A DNA stretch of 64,000 bases from Flavobacterium psychrophilum (lineage in GTDB: Bacteria > Bacteroidota > Bacteroidia > Flavobacteriales > Flavobacteriaceae), in assembly GCA_945862065.1 (NCBI GenBank), contig CAMAWT010000012.1, positions 15,021 to 79,020 of the forward strand, in the 5' to 3' direction. The translations under genes and the position numbers were made by a program. Each line of letters begins with the position of its first letter. The stretch's first letter is position 1. Of this stretch, positions 17,321-27,302 are shown one piece after another. The notes below the pieces were generated by a model that saw only the letters and a program-made list of their open reading frames with translations, was not told the origin of the DNA and made no database searches.

Positions 17321-17653
17321 ATGGAAAATCAAAAATTACCGAATGCAACCGCTGTTTTAATCTTAGGAATCTTATCAATTTTAACCTGTTGCTGTTATGG
17401 TATCTTAGGGGTTATTTTAGGGTCTGTCGCACTCTATCTTTACAACAGTGACGCCAAGTTGTACAACACCAATCCAAATGCTTATGTCAATTTTCAAAAC
17501 TTAAAAATAGGTCGAATATTAGCAATTATCGGACTTGTTTTAAGTGTTTTAATGATTCTATTGATGGTTTGGTTAGTTTCTATTGTTGGGTTTGAAAACC
17601 TTAACAACGAAGAATTAATGAGAATGAGAATTGAAGAAGCTTTCGGAAAATAA
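17321..17653 (+). CDS. CCC-motif membrane protein
   Basis: 110 aa. Three consecutive cysteines (residues 23-25) sit in the first helix, 'LGILSILTCCCYGILGVIL', the mark of the 'CCC motif membrane protein' family. A second helix lies at about 67-92, with an acidic C-terminal tail. Role unknown. Same transcript as DUF2752, and ends in a strong terminator. Confidence 0.85.
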   Translation: MENQKLPNATAVLILGILSILTCCCYGILGVILGSVALYLYNSDAKLYNTNPNAYVNFQNLKIGRILAIIGLVLSVLMILLMVWLVSIVGFENLNNEELMRMRIEEAFGK

Positions 17654-17669
17654 TATACTTTTTAAATAA

Positions 17670-17716
17670 AAAAACAACCCCAAGCATTAATATACTTGGG
17701 GTTGCTTTTTTATATT
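17670..17716. terminator. Bidirectional terminator between CCC-motif and DUF5362 genes
   Basis: CAACCCCAAG (17675-17684) pairs with CTTGGGGTTG (17695-17704); A- and T-runs on either side. Confidence 0.92.
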
Positions 17717-17725
17717 AAACTCTTA

Positions 17726-18172
17726 TTAAACGCCTCTTGTAGCTGCAATAATAGTAGTAATCACTAATCCAATGATCATCAAAACATACAATGACATGAT
17801 AACAATCATGGAAACTCCTAAATATTTGTGGTGCGATTTTAAATATTTTAGCGCATTTCCAACATCTTCAGAATCGCTATCTTGAAGGGCAATTTTCATG
17901 TCTGTAGCATATTTAAACAAATAATACACCGGCGGAAAATACAATGCCGCAAAAATGATATAAATGACACTAACAATTCCCTTCATTTCCATAATTGGAT
18001 TCCCATTACTCGGCAAAGAACCCATAATACTTGACAAAAATATAGCGCCAATAATCATAAGACCAATACCTATAAACCCGATTATTGCTAAAAATAGCGA
18101 CCATTTTGCACTCACTCGCAAAGCATCAATTGCTATTTCGTTTAACTCAATTTTTTTCTGATTTTCTTCCAT
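17726..18172 (-). CDS. DUF5362 family membrane protein
   Basis: 148 aa from the ATG at 18172 (MEENQKKIEL...). An alternative start at 18187 adds five residues but overlaps the rocD end, so the shorter form is preferred. Four hydrophobic segments. The conserved middle 'YYLFKYATDMKIALQ' and 'LKYLKSHHKYLGV' fit DUF5362. Function unknown. It lies directly after rocD on the same strand and may be co-transcribed. Confidence 0.75.
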   Translation of the reverse strand: MEENQKKIELNEIAIDALRVSAKWSLFLAIIGFIGIGLMIIGAIFLSSIMGSLPSNGNPIMEMKGIVSVIYIIFAALYFPPVYYLFKYATDMKIALQDSDSEDVGNALKYLKSHHKYLGVSMIVIMSLYVLMIIGLVITTIIAATRGV

Positions 18173-18176
18173 GATG

Positions 18177-19457
18177 TTACTTTTCAAATTGTTTTAGTGT
18201 GTTTATAATAATGGTTGTACATTCAAGTAATTGATCTTCAGTCATTACCAAAGGCGGTGCAAATCGAATGATGTTTCCGTGTGTTGGTTTCGCCAAAAGG
18301 CCGTTTACACTCAACGCCATACAAATTTCCCAAGCAGTATCGCTTTCTTCTGTATCATTGATTACAATTGCGTTTAGCAACCCTCTCCCTCGAACCAAAG
18401 TTGCAATCGCACTTGTTTTAATATATTCACCAATAACCTCTCTGAATAGTTTACCTAATTTTCGCGCGTTTTGTGCCAAATTCTCTTCATCAACAACCTC
18501 CAAAGCCGCAATAGCAACTGCTGCTGCAACAGGGTTTCCTCCAAAAGTTGATCCATGTTGACCTGGTTTTATTACATTCATAATGGCATCATTTGCCAAA
18601 ACCGCAGAAACTGGATAAGCACCTCCCGAAAGCGCTTTTCCAAGAATCAAAATATCTGGTGTGGCATATGTTGCTTGACGTTCGCATTTATTTTCACAAT
18701 TGCAATTGCCACAAACCGCCAACAAAGATCCTGTTCTTGCAATTCCTGTCTGAATTTCATCTGCAATAAAAAGCACATTATGCGCATTACACAATTCTTT
18801 GGCTTTCATCATATAATCATCTGCCGGAGTAAAAACTCCCGCTTCCCCTTGAATAGGTTCTACCAAAAATCCTGCAATATTTTTATTTGATTTCAAAACA
18901 GCTTCTAAAGCAGCAACATCGTCATACGGAATAGAAATAAATCCTGCCGTGTAGGGTCCGAAGTTTTTTCGTGCATTTGCATCATTAGAAAACGAAATAA
19001 TCGTGGTTGTTCGCCCATGAAAATTACCGTCACATACAACAATTTGTGCTTCATGTTCGGCAATTCCTTTTTTCTCATAAGCCCATTTTCTACAAATTTT
19101 GATAGCCGTTTCAACCGCCTCAGCACCTGTATTCATTGGCAAAACCTTATCAAACCCAAATTGTTTGGTAACAAATTCTTCATAAACACCCAATTTATCG
19201 TTGTAAAACGCTCTAGACGTTAAAGTCAATTTCTGCGCTTGCTCTACCATTGCACCCACAATTTTTGGATGACAATGTCCTTGGTTTACAGCCGAATAGG
19301 CCGATAAAAAATCAAAATATCGCTTCCCATCAACATCCCAAACATACACACCTTCACCCCTATTCAATACAACGGGTAAGGGATGATAATTGTGGGCGCC
19401 GTGTTTTTCTTCTAATGAAATACTTTCTTGAAATCTACTTTTTTCTAATACTGACAT
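18177..19457 (-). CDS. rocD: Ornithine aminotransferase
   Basis: 426 aa class III aminotransferase. PLP lysine in [11 protein letters not shown] (Lys274), '[18 protein letters not shown]' for cofactor phosphate, and '[14 protein letters not shown]'. It converts ornithine plus 2-oxoglutarate to glutamate semialdehyde and glutamate, linking arginine and proline metabolism. Odd feature: a four-cysteine cluster [10 protein letters not shown] at 249-258 just before the PLP lysine, a short insertion relative to the mammalian enzyme. It could bind a metal (inference). Promoter box at 19525-19532. Confidence 0.93.
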   Translation of the reverse strand: MSVLEKSRFQESISLEEKHGAHNYHPLPVVLNRGEGVYVWDVDGKRYFDFLSAYSAVNQGHCHPKIVGAMVEQAQKLTLTSRAFYNDKLGVYEEFVTKQFGFDKVLPMNTGAEAVETAIKICRKWAYEKKGIAEHEAQIVVCDGNFHGRTTTIISFSNDANARKNFGPYTAGFISIPYDDVAALEAVLKSNKNIAGFLVEPIQGEAGVFTPADDYMMKAKELCNAHNVLFIADEIQTGIARTGSLLAVCGNCNCENKCERQATYATPDILILGKALSGGAYPVSAVLANDAIMNVIKPGQHGSTFGGNPVAAAVAIAALEVVDEENLAQNARKLGKLFREVIGEYIKTSAIATLVRGRGLLNAIVINDTEESDTAWEICMALSVNGLLAKPTHGNIIRFAPPLVMTEDQLLECTTIIINTLKQFEK

Positions 19458-19524
19458 GGTTTACGTATTTTTTGTGCATCGAAATTTAATTCCTTCTTCT
19501 TCGGAGAGAAATCATCCTATCTCA

Positions 19525-19532
19525 CAAAAGTA
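19525..19532 (-). promoter_or_regulatory. Promoter -7 box of rocD
   Basis: TACTTTTG on the minus strand, about 68 bp before the rocD ATG. Confidence 0.45.
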
Positions 19533-19590
19533 ATTAATTATTTTTAATATTAACAAATGTCAACGGAAGTACCGTACAAAAGTCGTTATA

Positions 19591-19800
19591 TTTTTTAGAA
19601 GCACACAAATTTCTTTCAATCAAAATCCGTCCCGCTTTCGCCTTTATCTCACTCGCCCTTCGGGACTTCGTGAGGATATCGGCTCAATCGGGGCTACCAT
19701 AGAAGAGTAGTTTTTCAAAAGAAAATATGTTAATTAGATAATTTGAAAATTAGATAATTTGAAAATTCGTGGCAAAAATTGAAATTGAAATTGATTCCAA
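19591..19800 (+). repeat. Variable-stem hairpin repeat, copy 4, with both side modules
   Basis: Left module TTTTTTAGAAGCACACAA (19591-19608). The hairpin core is 19629-19696: CGCCTTTATCT, stem CTCAC (19648-19652) / GTGAG (19670-19674) with inner CCC-TTC-GGG, then GAGGATATCGGCTCAATC. The right module has a 16-bp near-tandem (TTAGATAATTTGAAAA twice) and TTGAAA units, like copy 2. It fills the divergent spacer between rocD and parE. Confidence 0.8.
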
Positions 19801-19929
19801 ATTAAAAAAATGCTCCTTTCAAAAAATTCTTAAATTAATTGTCAATATCATTCTTAATAACTTATCTCAAATTTCTTCAAAAAAAAAGTAGATTTTGTGT
19901 AATTTAGCATCAAATCGATACTTTTTAAA

Positions 19930-21783
19930 ATGTCCGAACAAAATCAATACAACGAAGACAATATTCGTTCGCTCGACTGGAAAGAACACATCCGAATGCG
20001 TCCAGGTATGTATATTGGAAAACTGGGTGACGGTTCTTCGCCTGACGATGGTATTTATATTTTACTTAAAGAAGTCCTTGACAATTCCATAGACGAATTT
20101 GTAATGGGTGCTGGAAAAGTAATTGAAGTTACTTTAAAAGATAAAATGATGACCGTGCGCGATTACGGGCGTGGTATTCCATTGGGGAAAGTAGTAGACG
20201 TAGTTTCTAAAATGAATACGGGTGGAAAATATGATTCCAAAGCCTTCAAAAAATCAGTAGGTTTAAATGGAGTCGGAACCAAAGCAGTCAATGCGTTGTC
20301 CAATTATTTCCGTGTAGAATCAGTTCGTGACAACCAACAAAAAGGAGCTGAATTCTCAGCTGGAAATTTAGTTTTGGAAGAAGAAGTGCTCGAATCAACC
20401 AAACGAAAAGGAACAAAAGTTTCTTTCGTTGCTGATGAAGCAATTTTTAAAAACTACAAGTACCGTAACGAGTACATCATCAAAATGCTTAAAAATTATT
20501 GTTACCTCAACACAGGTTTAACGATTTATTATAACGGCGAAAAATATTTTTCAGAAAATGGTTTAAAAGATTTATTGGAAGAAACCATTGCCGAAGAAGA
20601 TATGGTGTATCCTATTATTCATCTTTTAGGAGATGACATTGAAGTAGCCATTACACACAGTAAAACCCAATATTCAGAAGAATATTATTCTTTTGTAAAC
20701 GGACAAAACACCACGCAGGGCGGAACGCATTTAGGTGCTTTTCGAGAAGCATTAGTAAAAACCATAAAAGAATTTTATAACAAACCTTTTGATGCGTCAG
20801 ACATTCGTAAATCGATTGTTTCGGCCATTGTGGTTCGTGTGGAAGAACCCGTTTTCGAAAGTCAGACTAAAACCAAATTAGGTTCAACCGATATGGGACC
20901 CGATGCGCCTTCGGTTCGAACGTTTGTAAATGATTTCATGAAAACGAAACTGGATAATTTTTTACATAAAAATCCTGAAGTTGCCGATGCTTTACTACGT
21001 AAAATTCTACAAGCTGAACGAGAACGTAAAGAATTATCTGGAATTAGAAAATTAGCCAAAGACAGAGCCAAGAAAGCCAATCTTCACAATAAAAAATTAC
21101 GCGATTGCCGAGTGCATTTAACGGATGCGAAAAACCCAAGAAGTTTAGAAAGTACCCTTTTTATTACCGAGGGAGATTCGGCTTCTGGTTCGATAACTAA
21201 AAGTCGTGATGTCAATACGCAAGCCGTTTTCAGTTTACGTGGTAAGCCGCTAAACTCGTACGGAATGACCAAGAAAATTGTGTACGAAAACGAAGAATTC
21301 AATTTATTGCAAGCCGCATTGAACATTGAAGAAAGCATGGAAGATTTACGTTACAACAATATCGTAATTGCAACTGATGCCGATGTCGATGGAATGCACA
21401 TTCGATTGTTGTTGATTACGTTCTTCTTGCAGTTTTTTCCTGAAATGATAAAAGAAGGGCATTTGTATATTTTGCAAACGCCATTATTCAGAATTCGAAA
21501 TAAACGAGAAACCATTTATTGCTATTCGGAAGAAGAACGAAAAGCGGCGATGGAAAAACTAAAACCAAAACCAGAAATTACCCGATTTAAAGGATTAGGA
21601 GAAATTTCGCCCGATGAGTTTAAAAATTTCATTGGAGAAACCATTCGTCTCGATCCTGTAATGTTGGATAAAGCCACGTCTATTGAAAAATTATTAGAAT
21701 TCTATATGGGCAAAAACACACCCGACCGTCAAGAGTTCATCATTAACAACTTGAAGGTAGAATTAGATGTAGTGGAAGAGTAA
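19930..21783 (+). CDS. parE: DNA topoisomerase IV subunit B
   Basis: 617 aa, right size for ParE (GyrB is longer). GHKL ATPase motif '[13 protein letters not shown]' near residue 45, glycine-rich '[13 protein letters not shown]', the TOPRIM 'TEGDSASGS', and [17 protein letters not shown]. It supplies ATP-driven strand passage for chromosome decatenation, with ParC. Followed by a 61-aa ORF and then parC, all on the plus strand. Confidence 0.96.
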   Translation: MSEQNQYNEDNIRSLDWKEHIRMRPGMYIGKLGDGSSPDDGIYILLKEVLDNSIDEFVMGAGKVIEVTLKDKMMTVRDYGRGIPLGKVVDVVSKMNTGGKYDSKAFKKSVGLNGVGTKAVNALSNYFRVESVRDNQQKGAEFSAGNLVLEEEVLESTKRKGTKVSFVADEAIFKNYKYRNEYIIKMLKNYCYLNTGLTIYYNGEKYFSENGLKDLLEETIAEEDMVYPIIHLLGDDIEVAITHSKTQYSEEYYSFVNGQNTTQGGTHLGAFREALVKTIKEFYNKPFDASDIRKSIVSAIVVRVEEPVFESQTKTKLGSTDMGPDAPSVRTFVNDFMKTKLDNFLHKNPEVADALLRKILQAERERKELSGIRKLAKDRAKKANLHNKKLRDCRVHLTDAKNPRSLESTLFITEGDSASGSITKSRDVNTQAVFSLRGKPLNSYGMTKKIVYENEEFNLLQAALNIEESMEDLRYNNIVIATDADVDGMHIRLLLITFFLQFFPEMIKEGHLYILQTPLFRIRNKRETIYCYSEEERKAAMEKLKPKPEITRFKGLGEISPDEFKNFIGETIRLDPVMLDKATSIEKLLEFYMGKNTPDRQEFIINNLKVELDVVEE

Positions 21784-21800
21784 TTTGAAAAATATCAAAT

Positions 21801-21986
21801 ATGAAAAATAATAAAATCTATAAAATTTCACTTTTGATTGGTACATTATTTTGTACTGCATATTATTTTATAAAAATTAGTAATGACCATTTAGAATGTG
21901 AAACTGTAACTTCTTTTAAAAAAGATAAAAACGGAAATAAAGTTGTTGATACAAAGCATATTTGTAAAGAAAAATATTCGTTTTAA
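21801..21986 (+). CDS. Small membrane-anchored protein between parE and parC
   Basis: 61 aa. One hydrophobic helix at about 9-25, then a short lysine-rich outer part with two cysteines (about 32 and 55). It starts 17 bp after parE and ends 53 bp before parC, so it would ride on the topoisomerase transcript. No family recognised. Its low-complexity Lys/Asn make-up and size leave some doubt that it is a gene. Confidence 0.5.
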   Translation: MKNNKIYKISLLIGTLFCTAYYFIKISNDHLECETVTSFKKDKNGNKVVDTKHICKEKYSF

Positions 21987-22039
21987 ATTTTTTTAATTAT
22001 AACGAATATTTAATAAAATACTGAAAAAAATTCAGAAAA

Positions 22040-24772
22040 ATGAAAGACGAAGAAGAAAACATACATCCAGAGGAAGAAAATACTGAAAATACGAATTCAG
22101 AGGATAATTCAATTGATGAAAATCAAGAGGATGAGCTATCTGAAGAAATTATTGAAGTAGACGCCAAACACTTCGAAGGACAACATTTTTACGAAAACGA
22201 CGAAAACCCAGAAGACACCATTACCAAAGTTACAGGAATGTACAAAGACTGGTTTTTGGACTACGCTTCGTATGTAATTTTAGAACGTGCTGTTCCTGCT
22301 ATTGAAGATGGTTTTAAACCGGTTCAGCGTCGTATTATGCACTCGTTAAAAGAGTTGGATGATGGTCGTTACAACAAAGTTGCAAATGTTGTTGGGCACA
22401 CGATGCAGTATCATCCTCACGGAGATGCGAGTATTGGAGATGCTATGGTGCAAATTGGGCAGCGTGAATTGCTTATCGATTGTCAAGGAAACTGGGGAAA
22501 TATTTTAACAGGTGATAGTGCAGCGGCTTCTCGTTACATTGAAGCGCGTTTGTCAAAATTTGCGTTGGAAGTTTTATATTCTCCAAAAATTACCGATTGG
22601 GGTGTTTCATACGATGGTCGTCGTGCAGAACCAAACAATTTACCCGTTAAATTCCCCTTATTATTAGCTTCTGGAGCTGAAGGAATTGCGGTGGGATTAT
22701 CAACAAAAGTCTTACCTCATAATTTCAATGAATTAATAGACGCGTCTATAAAAATTTTAAAAGGAAAACCATTTACTATTTATCCTGATTTCCAAACGGC
22801 TGGTATTGCAGACGTTTCGAATTATAATGATGGAATGCGTGGTGGTCGAGTGCGCGTGCGTGCTAAGATTTCGCAATTAGATAAGCAAACGTTAGTCATT
22901 ACTCAAATTCCTTTTTCAACGAATACGTCAACCTTGATTGATAGTATTTTGAAAGCCAATGAAAAAGGAAAAATAAAAATTAAAAAGATTGAAGATAATA
23001 CGGCTGCCGAGGTTGAAATATTAATTCATCTTTTCCCTGGTGTTTCTCCAGATAAATCTATTGATGCTTTGTATGCTTTCACAGCTTGTGAAACTTCTGT
23101 AGCGCCTTTAGGTTGTGTCATTCAAGATAACAAACCGCTTTTTGTTGGTGTGTCTCATATGTTGAAAATCTCAACAGAGCGAACCGTAGAATTACTTCGT
23201 AAAGAATTAGAAATTCAATTAGAAGAATTGAAAACAAAATGGCATTTTTCTACTTTAGAAAAAATCTTCATTCGTGAAGAAATGTATATCGATTTCAAAT
23301 TATATTCGGACAGAGAAACGCTTTACGAGTATTTATACAAACAATTTGAACCCTTTAAAAAGTCGTTTGTTCGTGAAATTGTAGATGAAGATTTACAAAA
23401 ATTAACGCAAATTCCTATGATTCGTATTACGCGTTTCGACTCGGATAAAGCGGATGATTTTATTTCGAAACTAGAAGACGAAATGAAAGAAGTACAGCAT
23501 CATTTAGATAATTTAATTGATTTTGCGATTGATTATTTCGCCAAACTAAAAGAAAAATACGGAAAAGGAAGAGAACGCCAAACCGAATTGAGAAGTTTTG
23601 ATACGATTGAAGCGACAAAAGTAGTATTGCGAAACACCAAATTATACGTCAATAAAGAAGAAGGTTTCTTTGGAACAGGCTTAAAGAAAGATGAGTATGT
23701 TGCTGATTGTTCGGATATTGATGACGTAATTGTGTTTTTAAGAGATGGAAGAATGATGATTGCGAAAGTAGATGATAAAAAGTTTGTAGGAAAAGACATT
23801 ATTCATATTGCTGTGTTTGATAAAAACGACAAACGTACCATTTACAACATGATTTATCGTGATGGTAAAAACGGTTCCACGTTCATTAAACGTTTTAACG
23901 TTTCTGGTGTTACTCGTGATAAATTTTACGATTTAACACAAGCCAAACCAGATTCAATGGCTTTGTATTTCTCTGCAAATCCGAATGGAGAAGCAGAAGT
24001 GGTAACGATTTTATTGCGTCAAGTGGGAAGTGTTAAAAAGTTAAAATGGGATCTTGATTTTTCTGATATTGCAATTAAAGGTAGAATTTCTAGAGGAAAT
24101 ACGGTTACTAAATATCCTATTCGGAAAATTGAATTGAAAGAGAAAGGAATTTCTACATTACGACCAAGAAAAGTGTGGTTTGACGAAACCGTACAGCGTT
24201 TGAATGTTGACGGAAGAGGCGAACTTTTGGGCGAATTTAAGCCAAATGACCGTTTGCTGATTATCAATCAAACGGGTAAACTGAAAACTATCATTCCAGA
24301 ATTGACATCGCATTTTGATGAAGACATGATAGTTTTGGAAAAATGGAATCCAAAGAAGCCTATTTCTACGGTTTATTATGATGGTGAAAAGGAACGTTAT
24401 TTCATTAAAAGGTTCTTGGTTGAAAATGAAAATAAAGAAGAACTATTTATTACCGAACACGAAAAATCCCAATTAGAAATTGTTTCTACAGATTGGCGAC
24501 CTGTTGCAGAAATTATTTTTGCAAAAGTAAAAGGTGTTCAAAAAGAAAATCAAACAATTGACTTGGAACAATTTATTGCTGTAAAAGGAATTAAAGCTAT
24601 TGGAAACCAATTGACTGCAGATAAATTAAAGCAAGTAAATTTGTTGGAATCATTGCCTTTTGAAGAGCCAGAAGAAGAAGAAGAAGAAATAATAGTGTCT
24701 GAAGAAAATGAAATTGATGATATTCAAACGGATACAGATGATGATGGACAAATTACGTTGAGTTTGGATTAA
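22040..24772 (+). CDS. parC: DNA topoisomerase IV subunit A
   Basis: 910 aa. An acidic tail (residues 1-60) precedes the breakage-reunion domain. The catalytic tyrosine is in AAASRYIEAR (Tyr166, next to Arg165). 'GDASIGDAMVQIGQ' and the QRR-type 'GFKPVQRRIMHSL' are present. The C-terminal third forms beta-pinwheel repeats, and the protein ends in a second acidic tail (EEPEEEEEEIIV...). It cuts and rejoins the gate DNA segment in partnership with ParE. Terminated by the hairpin at 24856-24914. Confidence 0.96.
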   Translation: MKDEEENIHPEEENTENTNSEDNSIDENQEDELSEEIIEVDAKHFEGQHFYENDENPEDTITKVTGMYKDWFLDYASYVILERAVPAIEDGFKPVQRRIMHSLKELDDGRYNKVANVVGHTMQYHPHGDASIGDAMVQIGQRELLIDCQGNWGNILTGDSAAASRYIEARLSKFALEVLYSPKITDWGVSYDGRRAEPNNLPVKFPLLLASGAEGIAVGLSTKVLPHNFNELIDASIKILKGKPFTIYPDFQTAGIADVSNYNDGMRGGRVRVRAKISQLDKQTLVITQIPFSTNTSTLIDSILKANEKGKIKIKKIEDNTAAEVEILIHLFPGVSPDKSIDALYAFTACETSVAPLGCVIQDNKPLFVGVSHMLKISTERTVELLRKELEIQLEELKTKWHFSTLEKIFIREEMYIDFKLYSDRETLYEYLYKQFEPFKKSFVREIVDEDLQKLTQIPMIRITRFDSDKADDFISKLEDEMKEVQHHLDNLIDFAIDYFAKLKEKYGKGRERQTELRSFDTIEATKVVLRNTKLYVNKEEGFFGTGLKKDEYVADCSDIDDVIVFLRDGRMMIAKVDDKKFVGKDIIHIAVFDKNDKRTIYNMIYRDGKNGSTFIKRFNVSGVTRDKFYDLTQAKPDSMALYFSANPNGEAEVVTILLRQVGSVKKLKWDLDFSDIAIKGRISRGNTVTKYPIRKIELKEKGISTLRPRKVWFDETVQRLNVDGRGELLGEFKPNDRLLIINQTGKLKTIIPELTSHFDEDMIVLEKWNPKKPISTVYYDGEKERYFIKRFLVENENKEELFITEHEKSQLEIVSTDWRPVAEIIFAKVKGVQKENQTIDLEQFIAVKGIKAIGNQLTADKLKQVNLLESLPFEEPEEEEEEIIVSEENEIDDIQTDTDDDGQITLSLD

Positions 24773-24833
24773 TCAATTTTATAGAAATACTTCAATCAAA
24801 AGACGGATTTCTAATCCATAACCTTTGAAATTT

Positions 24834-24973
24834 AGCCCTGATTGAAGTGGCATCCTTTTATAAAAAAAAGCAACCCCTTTCTTTTTCTGAAAGGGGTTGC
24901 TTTTTTTTATAAAAGATAGAACGGAAAGCAGGAATTGCCATTATTGAAAAAGCCCGAGCCTGTTGCTACTAAT
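24834..24973 (-). repeat. Variable-stem hairpin repeat, copy 11 (inverted), acting as the parC/terC terminator
   Basis: Read on the minus strand: left tail ATTAGTAGCAACAGGCTCGG, as in copies 5 and 8, then CCGTTCTATCTTTT and a 26-bp perfect stem. The right half-motif is GGATGCCACTTCAATCAGGG. The plus-strand arms are 24856-24881 and 24889-24914, with a 7-nt loop. Each arm contains GCAACCCC or GGGGTTGC next to an 8-base A or T run, a strong bidirectional intrinsic terminator. The terC stop codon (24969-24971) lies in the repeat tail. Confidence 0.8.
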
Positions 24974-25826
24974 TTGAAAAATCAGAATCTGTGAGTTTTT
25001 CGTCTTCTATTTTATTGTTTTTTAATTGAACTGGTTTGCTGTTTTTCTTCATTTTTAGATTTAAAAATTCTACAAATAATGAGAAGAAAATGGAGAAGTA
25101 TAAATAGCCTTTTGGGATGCTGTGAACGGTTTCACCGCCAAAGAATTTAAAGTTTGCTAGGTGCGAACCTTCTGCTAAAAGCATCACGCCAATTAAAATT
25201 AAGAACGATAATCCAAGTATTTGAATGGTTGGATGATTGTTTACGAATTTGCTTACTGGCCCTGCAAAAATCATCATGATGATGATTGAAATAATGATTG
25301 CCATGATCATAATTTCTATAGCACCGGCAGGTCCAAAACCAACAGGTGGCTCAGCAGAACTGACTAAACCAATGGCTGTTAAAATACTATCAAACGAGAA
25401 AACAATGTTTAAAAGAGCAATTTGAATAATGGCTGCACTTAATGAATTACTGGCTTTTCCATTACTTCCTTCTTCTTCACCTTCTAATTTGTGGTGAATT
25501 TCTGTCACAGATTTGTATAATAAAAATAGACCCCCACCAAAAATAATTAAGCTTTGACCCGATATGCCTCCAGATAAAAATCCGAAATCAAAATCGAAGA
25601 ATGATTTTTTCAAGCTCATAACCCAAGAAATACCAAAAAGTAGTACAATTCTAAAAGCCATGGCTAATAATAATCCGATTCTTCTGGCTTTGGGTTGGTC
25701 TTTTTCTTCTAATTTACCAGAAACTATCGATAAAAAAACGATGTTGTCTATTCCTAGAATGATTTCTAAAAAAGTAAGTGTTAAAAGCGCAATCCAAGCA
25801 TTTGGGTTGTAGATTAATTCTTGCAT
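24969..25826 (-). CDS. TerC-family membrane protein
   Basis: 285 aa with about seven to nine hydrophobic helices. The family motif 'FLEIILGIDNIVFLSIVSGKL' (residues 19-39) and the second acidic motif 'NIVFSFDSILTAIG' are both present; their Asp and Glu residues are the likely metal ligands. Relatives take part in manganese export or in metallating secreted enzymes. C-terminal charged tail. Last gene of a six-gene minus-strand run. Confidence 0.93.
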   Translation of the reverse strand: MQELIYNPNAWIALLTLTFLEIILGIDNIVFLSIVSGKLEEKDQPKARRIGLLLAMAFRIVLLFGISWVMSLKKSFFDFDFGFLSGGISGQSLIIFGGGLFLLYKSVTEIHHKLEGEEEGSNGKASNSLSAAIIQIALLNIVFSFDSILTAIGLVSSAEPPVGFGPAGAIEIMIMAIIISIIIMMIFAGPVSKFVNNHPTIQILGLSFLILIGVMLLAEGSHLANFKFFGGETVHSIPKGYLYFSIFFSLFVEFLNLKMKKNSKPVQLKNNKIEDEKLTDSDFSN

Positions 25827-25857
25827 AATGATGATTTTATTTTAGAGTTATACGTTA

Positions 25858-26232
25858 TTATTTCAATTTTGTTACAGTTCCAATTTGTTTTTTATCGTCG
25901 TTTACAAAAGAAAATTCAAAAGTATAGGTTGAATCGGTAGTTGAAAGGATGCGCATACTGATTGCTTTTTTGTCTTCGCGACTTTTTGGATGGATTTTTT
26001 CAAGCACAAATTCGCAATCATTTACCCATCTAACGGTGGCTGTATCAGTTTTTCCTTTATAGGTTTCTATTTGGAATTTATCTGTACGTACAAAAGTAGT
26101 TGTATGCTTATTTCCGTTTATGATTTGATTAAAAAGGAACGTTCCTGTTTTAAAATCATTGCAATTACGTTCTTGTTTGTAACACGAAATTAATGTGATT
26201 GTTGTTAAAATAAGTACTAATATTTTTTTCAT
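25858..26232 (-). CDS. Small lipoprotein, unknown function
   Basis: 124 aa. Lipoprotein signal MKKILVLILTTITLISC (Cys17), then a beta-rich part with 'DFKTGTFLFNQIINGNKHTTTFVRTDKFQIETY' and a conserved-looking 'VRWVNDCEFVLEKIHPKS'. The fold resembles small lipocalin-like or META-type proteins, but I do not recognise a named family. Lies 11 bp after DUF6095 and 31 bp before terC. Confidence 0.75.
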   Translation of the reverse strand: MKKILVLILTTITLISCYKQERNCNDFKTGTFLFNQIINGNKHTTTFVRTDKFQIETYKGKTDTATVRWVNDCEFVLEKIHPKSREDKKAISMRILSTTDSTYTFEFSFVNDDKKQIGTVTKLK

Positions 26233-26243
26233 ATTTTTTTGAA

Positions 26244-26468
26244 TTATTCTTTATCGTTGAAAAGCCCTTTTACAATCGTGTTTAAACCCATAAATGCATA
26301 ATACATAGCACCTAAACAGATTAAAATTCCAATTGCCATCACCAAATAATGCCAATTTGTATGCTTGTTGCTGAATGAATTGTATAAAACGGAAGGCCCG
26401 ATAAACATTTGCGGAAGCGAAATAAACATTTTTTTGATTCCCTTATTTATCAATAATTGATTTGCCAT
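26244..26468 (-). CDS. DUF6095 family small membrane protein
   Basis: 74 aa with two helices (about 13-30 and 40-62). The sequence 'KGIKKMFISLPQMFIGPSVLYNSF' matches the DUF6095 pattern as I remember it. It starts 4 bp after the murQ stop, so translation is probably coupled. Function unknown. Confidence 0.75.
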   Translation of the reverse strand: MANQLLINKGIKKMFISLPQMFIGPSVLYNSFSNKHTNWHYLVMAIGILICLGAMYYAFMGLNTIVKGLFNDKE

Positions 26469-26472
26469 TTTC

Positions 26473-27285
26473 TTAGGATTGATAGTTGTTTACTGCGTTT
26501 CTAACGCTGCCGTATTTTGACAATAATTCGGAAGCTACTTGATAATTTACTGGAATTTCTTCCATAATCATTTTTACCCCACGATCAACCAACTTGTCAT
26601 TGCTCAATTGCATATCAACCATTTTATTTCCTTTAACTTTCCCAAGCTGAATCATGGTTGCGGTAGATATCATGTTTAGAACTAATTTTTGGGCAGTTCC
26701 TGCTTTCATTCGAGAGCTTCCAGTAACAAATTCGGGACCAACAACCACAACAATTGGATAATTTGCTGTTGATGCTAAAGGACTGCCTTCGTTGCAAGTG
26801 ATACATGCCGTTGTAATATTATTTTGATTGCATTTTTCTAATCCTGCAATTACATAAGGTGTGGTTCCAGAAGCAGCAATTCCAACAACAACGTCATTTT
26901 CATTTATTTTGTGCGCCTGTAAATCGAGCCAAGCTTGGGTCATGCTGTCCTCGGCGTTTTCAACAGCTTTTCTAATGGCTGAATCGCCACCGGCTATGAT
27001 TCCGTTTACCAAATCAAATGGCACTCCAAATGTTGGCGGACATTCAGATGCGTCCACAATGCCCAATCGTCCAGAAGTTCCAGCTCCAATATAAAAAAGA
27101 CGACCACCCAATTTCATTTTTTCAACCACAACTGCTACCACTTCCTCTATTTGAGGTAACGATTTTTGAACTGCTAAGGGCACCGTTTGATCTTCGCCGT
27201 TAATGTTTGAAAGCAAATCTGCAATTGACATTTTTTCAAGATGATCGTATTTTGAAGATTGCTCGGTTGTTTTGATAAAAGTCAT
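26473..27285 (-). CDS. murQ: N-acetylmuramic acid 6-phosphate etherase
   Basis: 270 aa, slightly shorter than E. coli MurQ. SIS-domain sugar-phosphate motif 'LFYIGAGTSGRLGIVDASECPPTFG', active-site 'GGDSAIRKAVENAEDS', and 'VTGSSRMKAGTAQKLVLNMIST'. It removes the lactyl group from MurNAc-6-P during recycling of cell-wall sugars. The usual partners murP, murK and anmK are not nearby. Internal gene of the minus-strand run. Confidence 0.95.
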   Translation of the reverse strand: MTFIKTTEQSSKYDHLEKMSIADLLSNINGEDQTVPLAVQKSLPQIEEVVAVVVEKMKLGGRLFYIGAGTSGRLGIVDASECPPTFGVPFDLVNGIIAGGDSAIRKAVENAEDSMTQAWLDLQAHKINENDVVVGIAASGTTPYVIAGLEKCNQNNITTACITCNEGSPLASTANYPIVVVVGPEFVTGSSRMKAGTAQKLVLNMISTATMIQLGKVKGNKMVDMQLSNDKLVDRGVKMIMEEIPVNYQVASELLSKYGSVRNAVNNYQS

Positions 27286-27302
27286 TATTTCTAAACTAAA
27301 AT

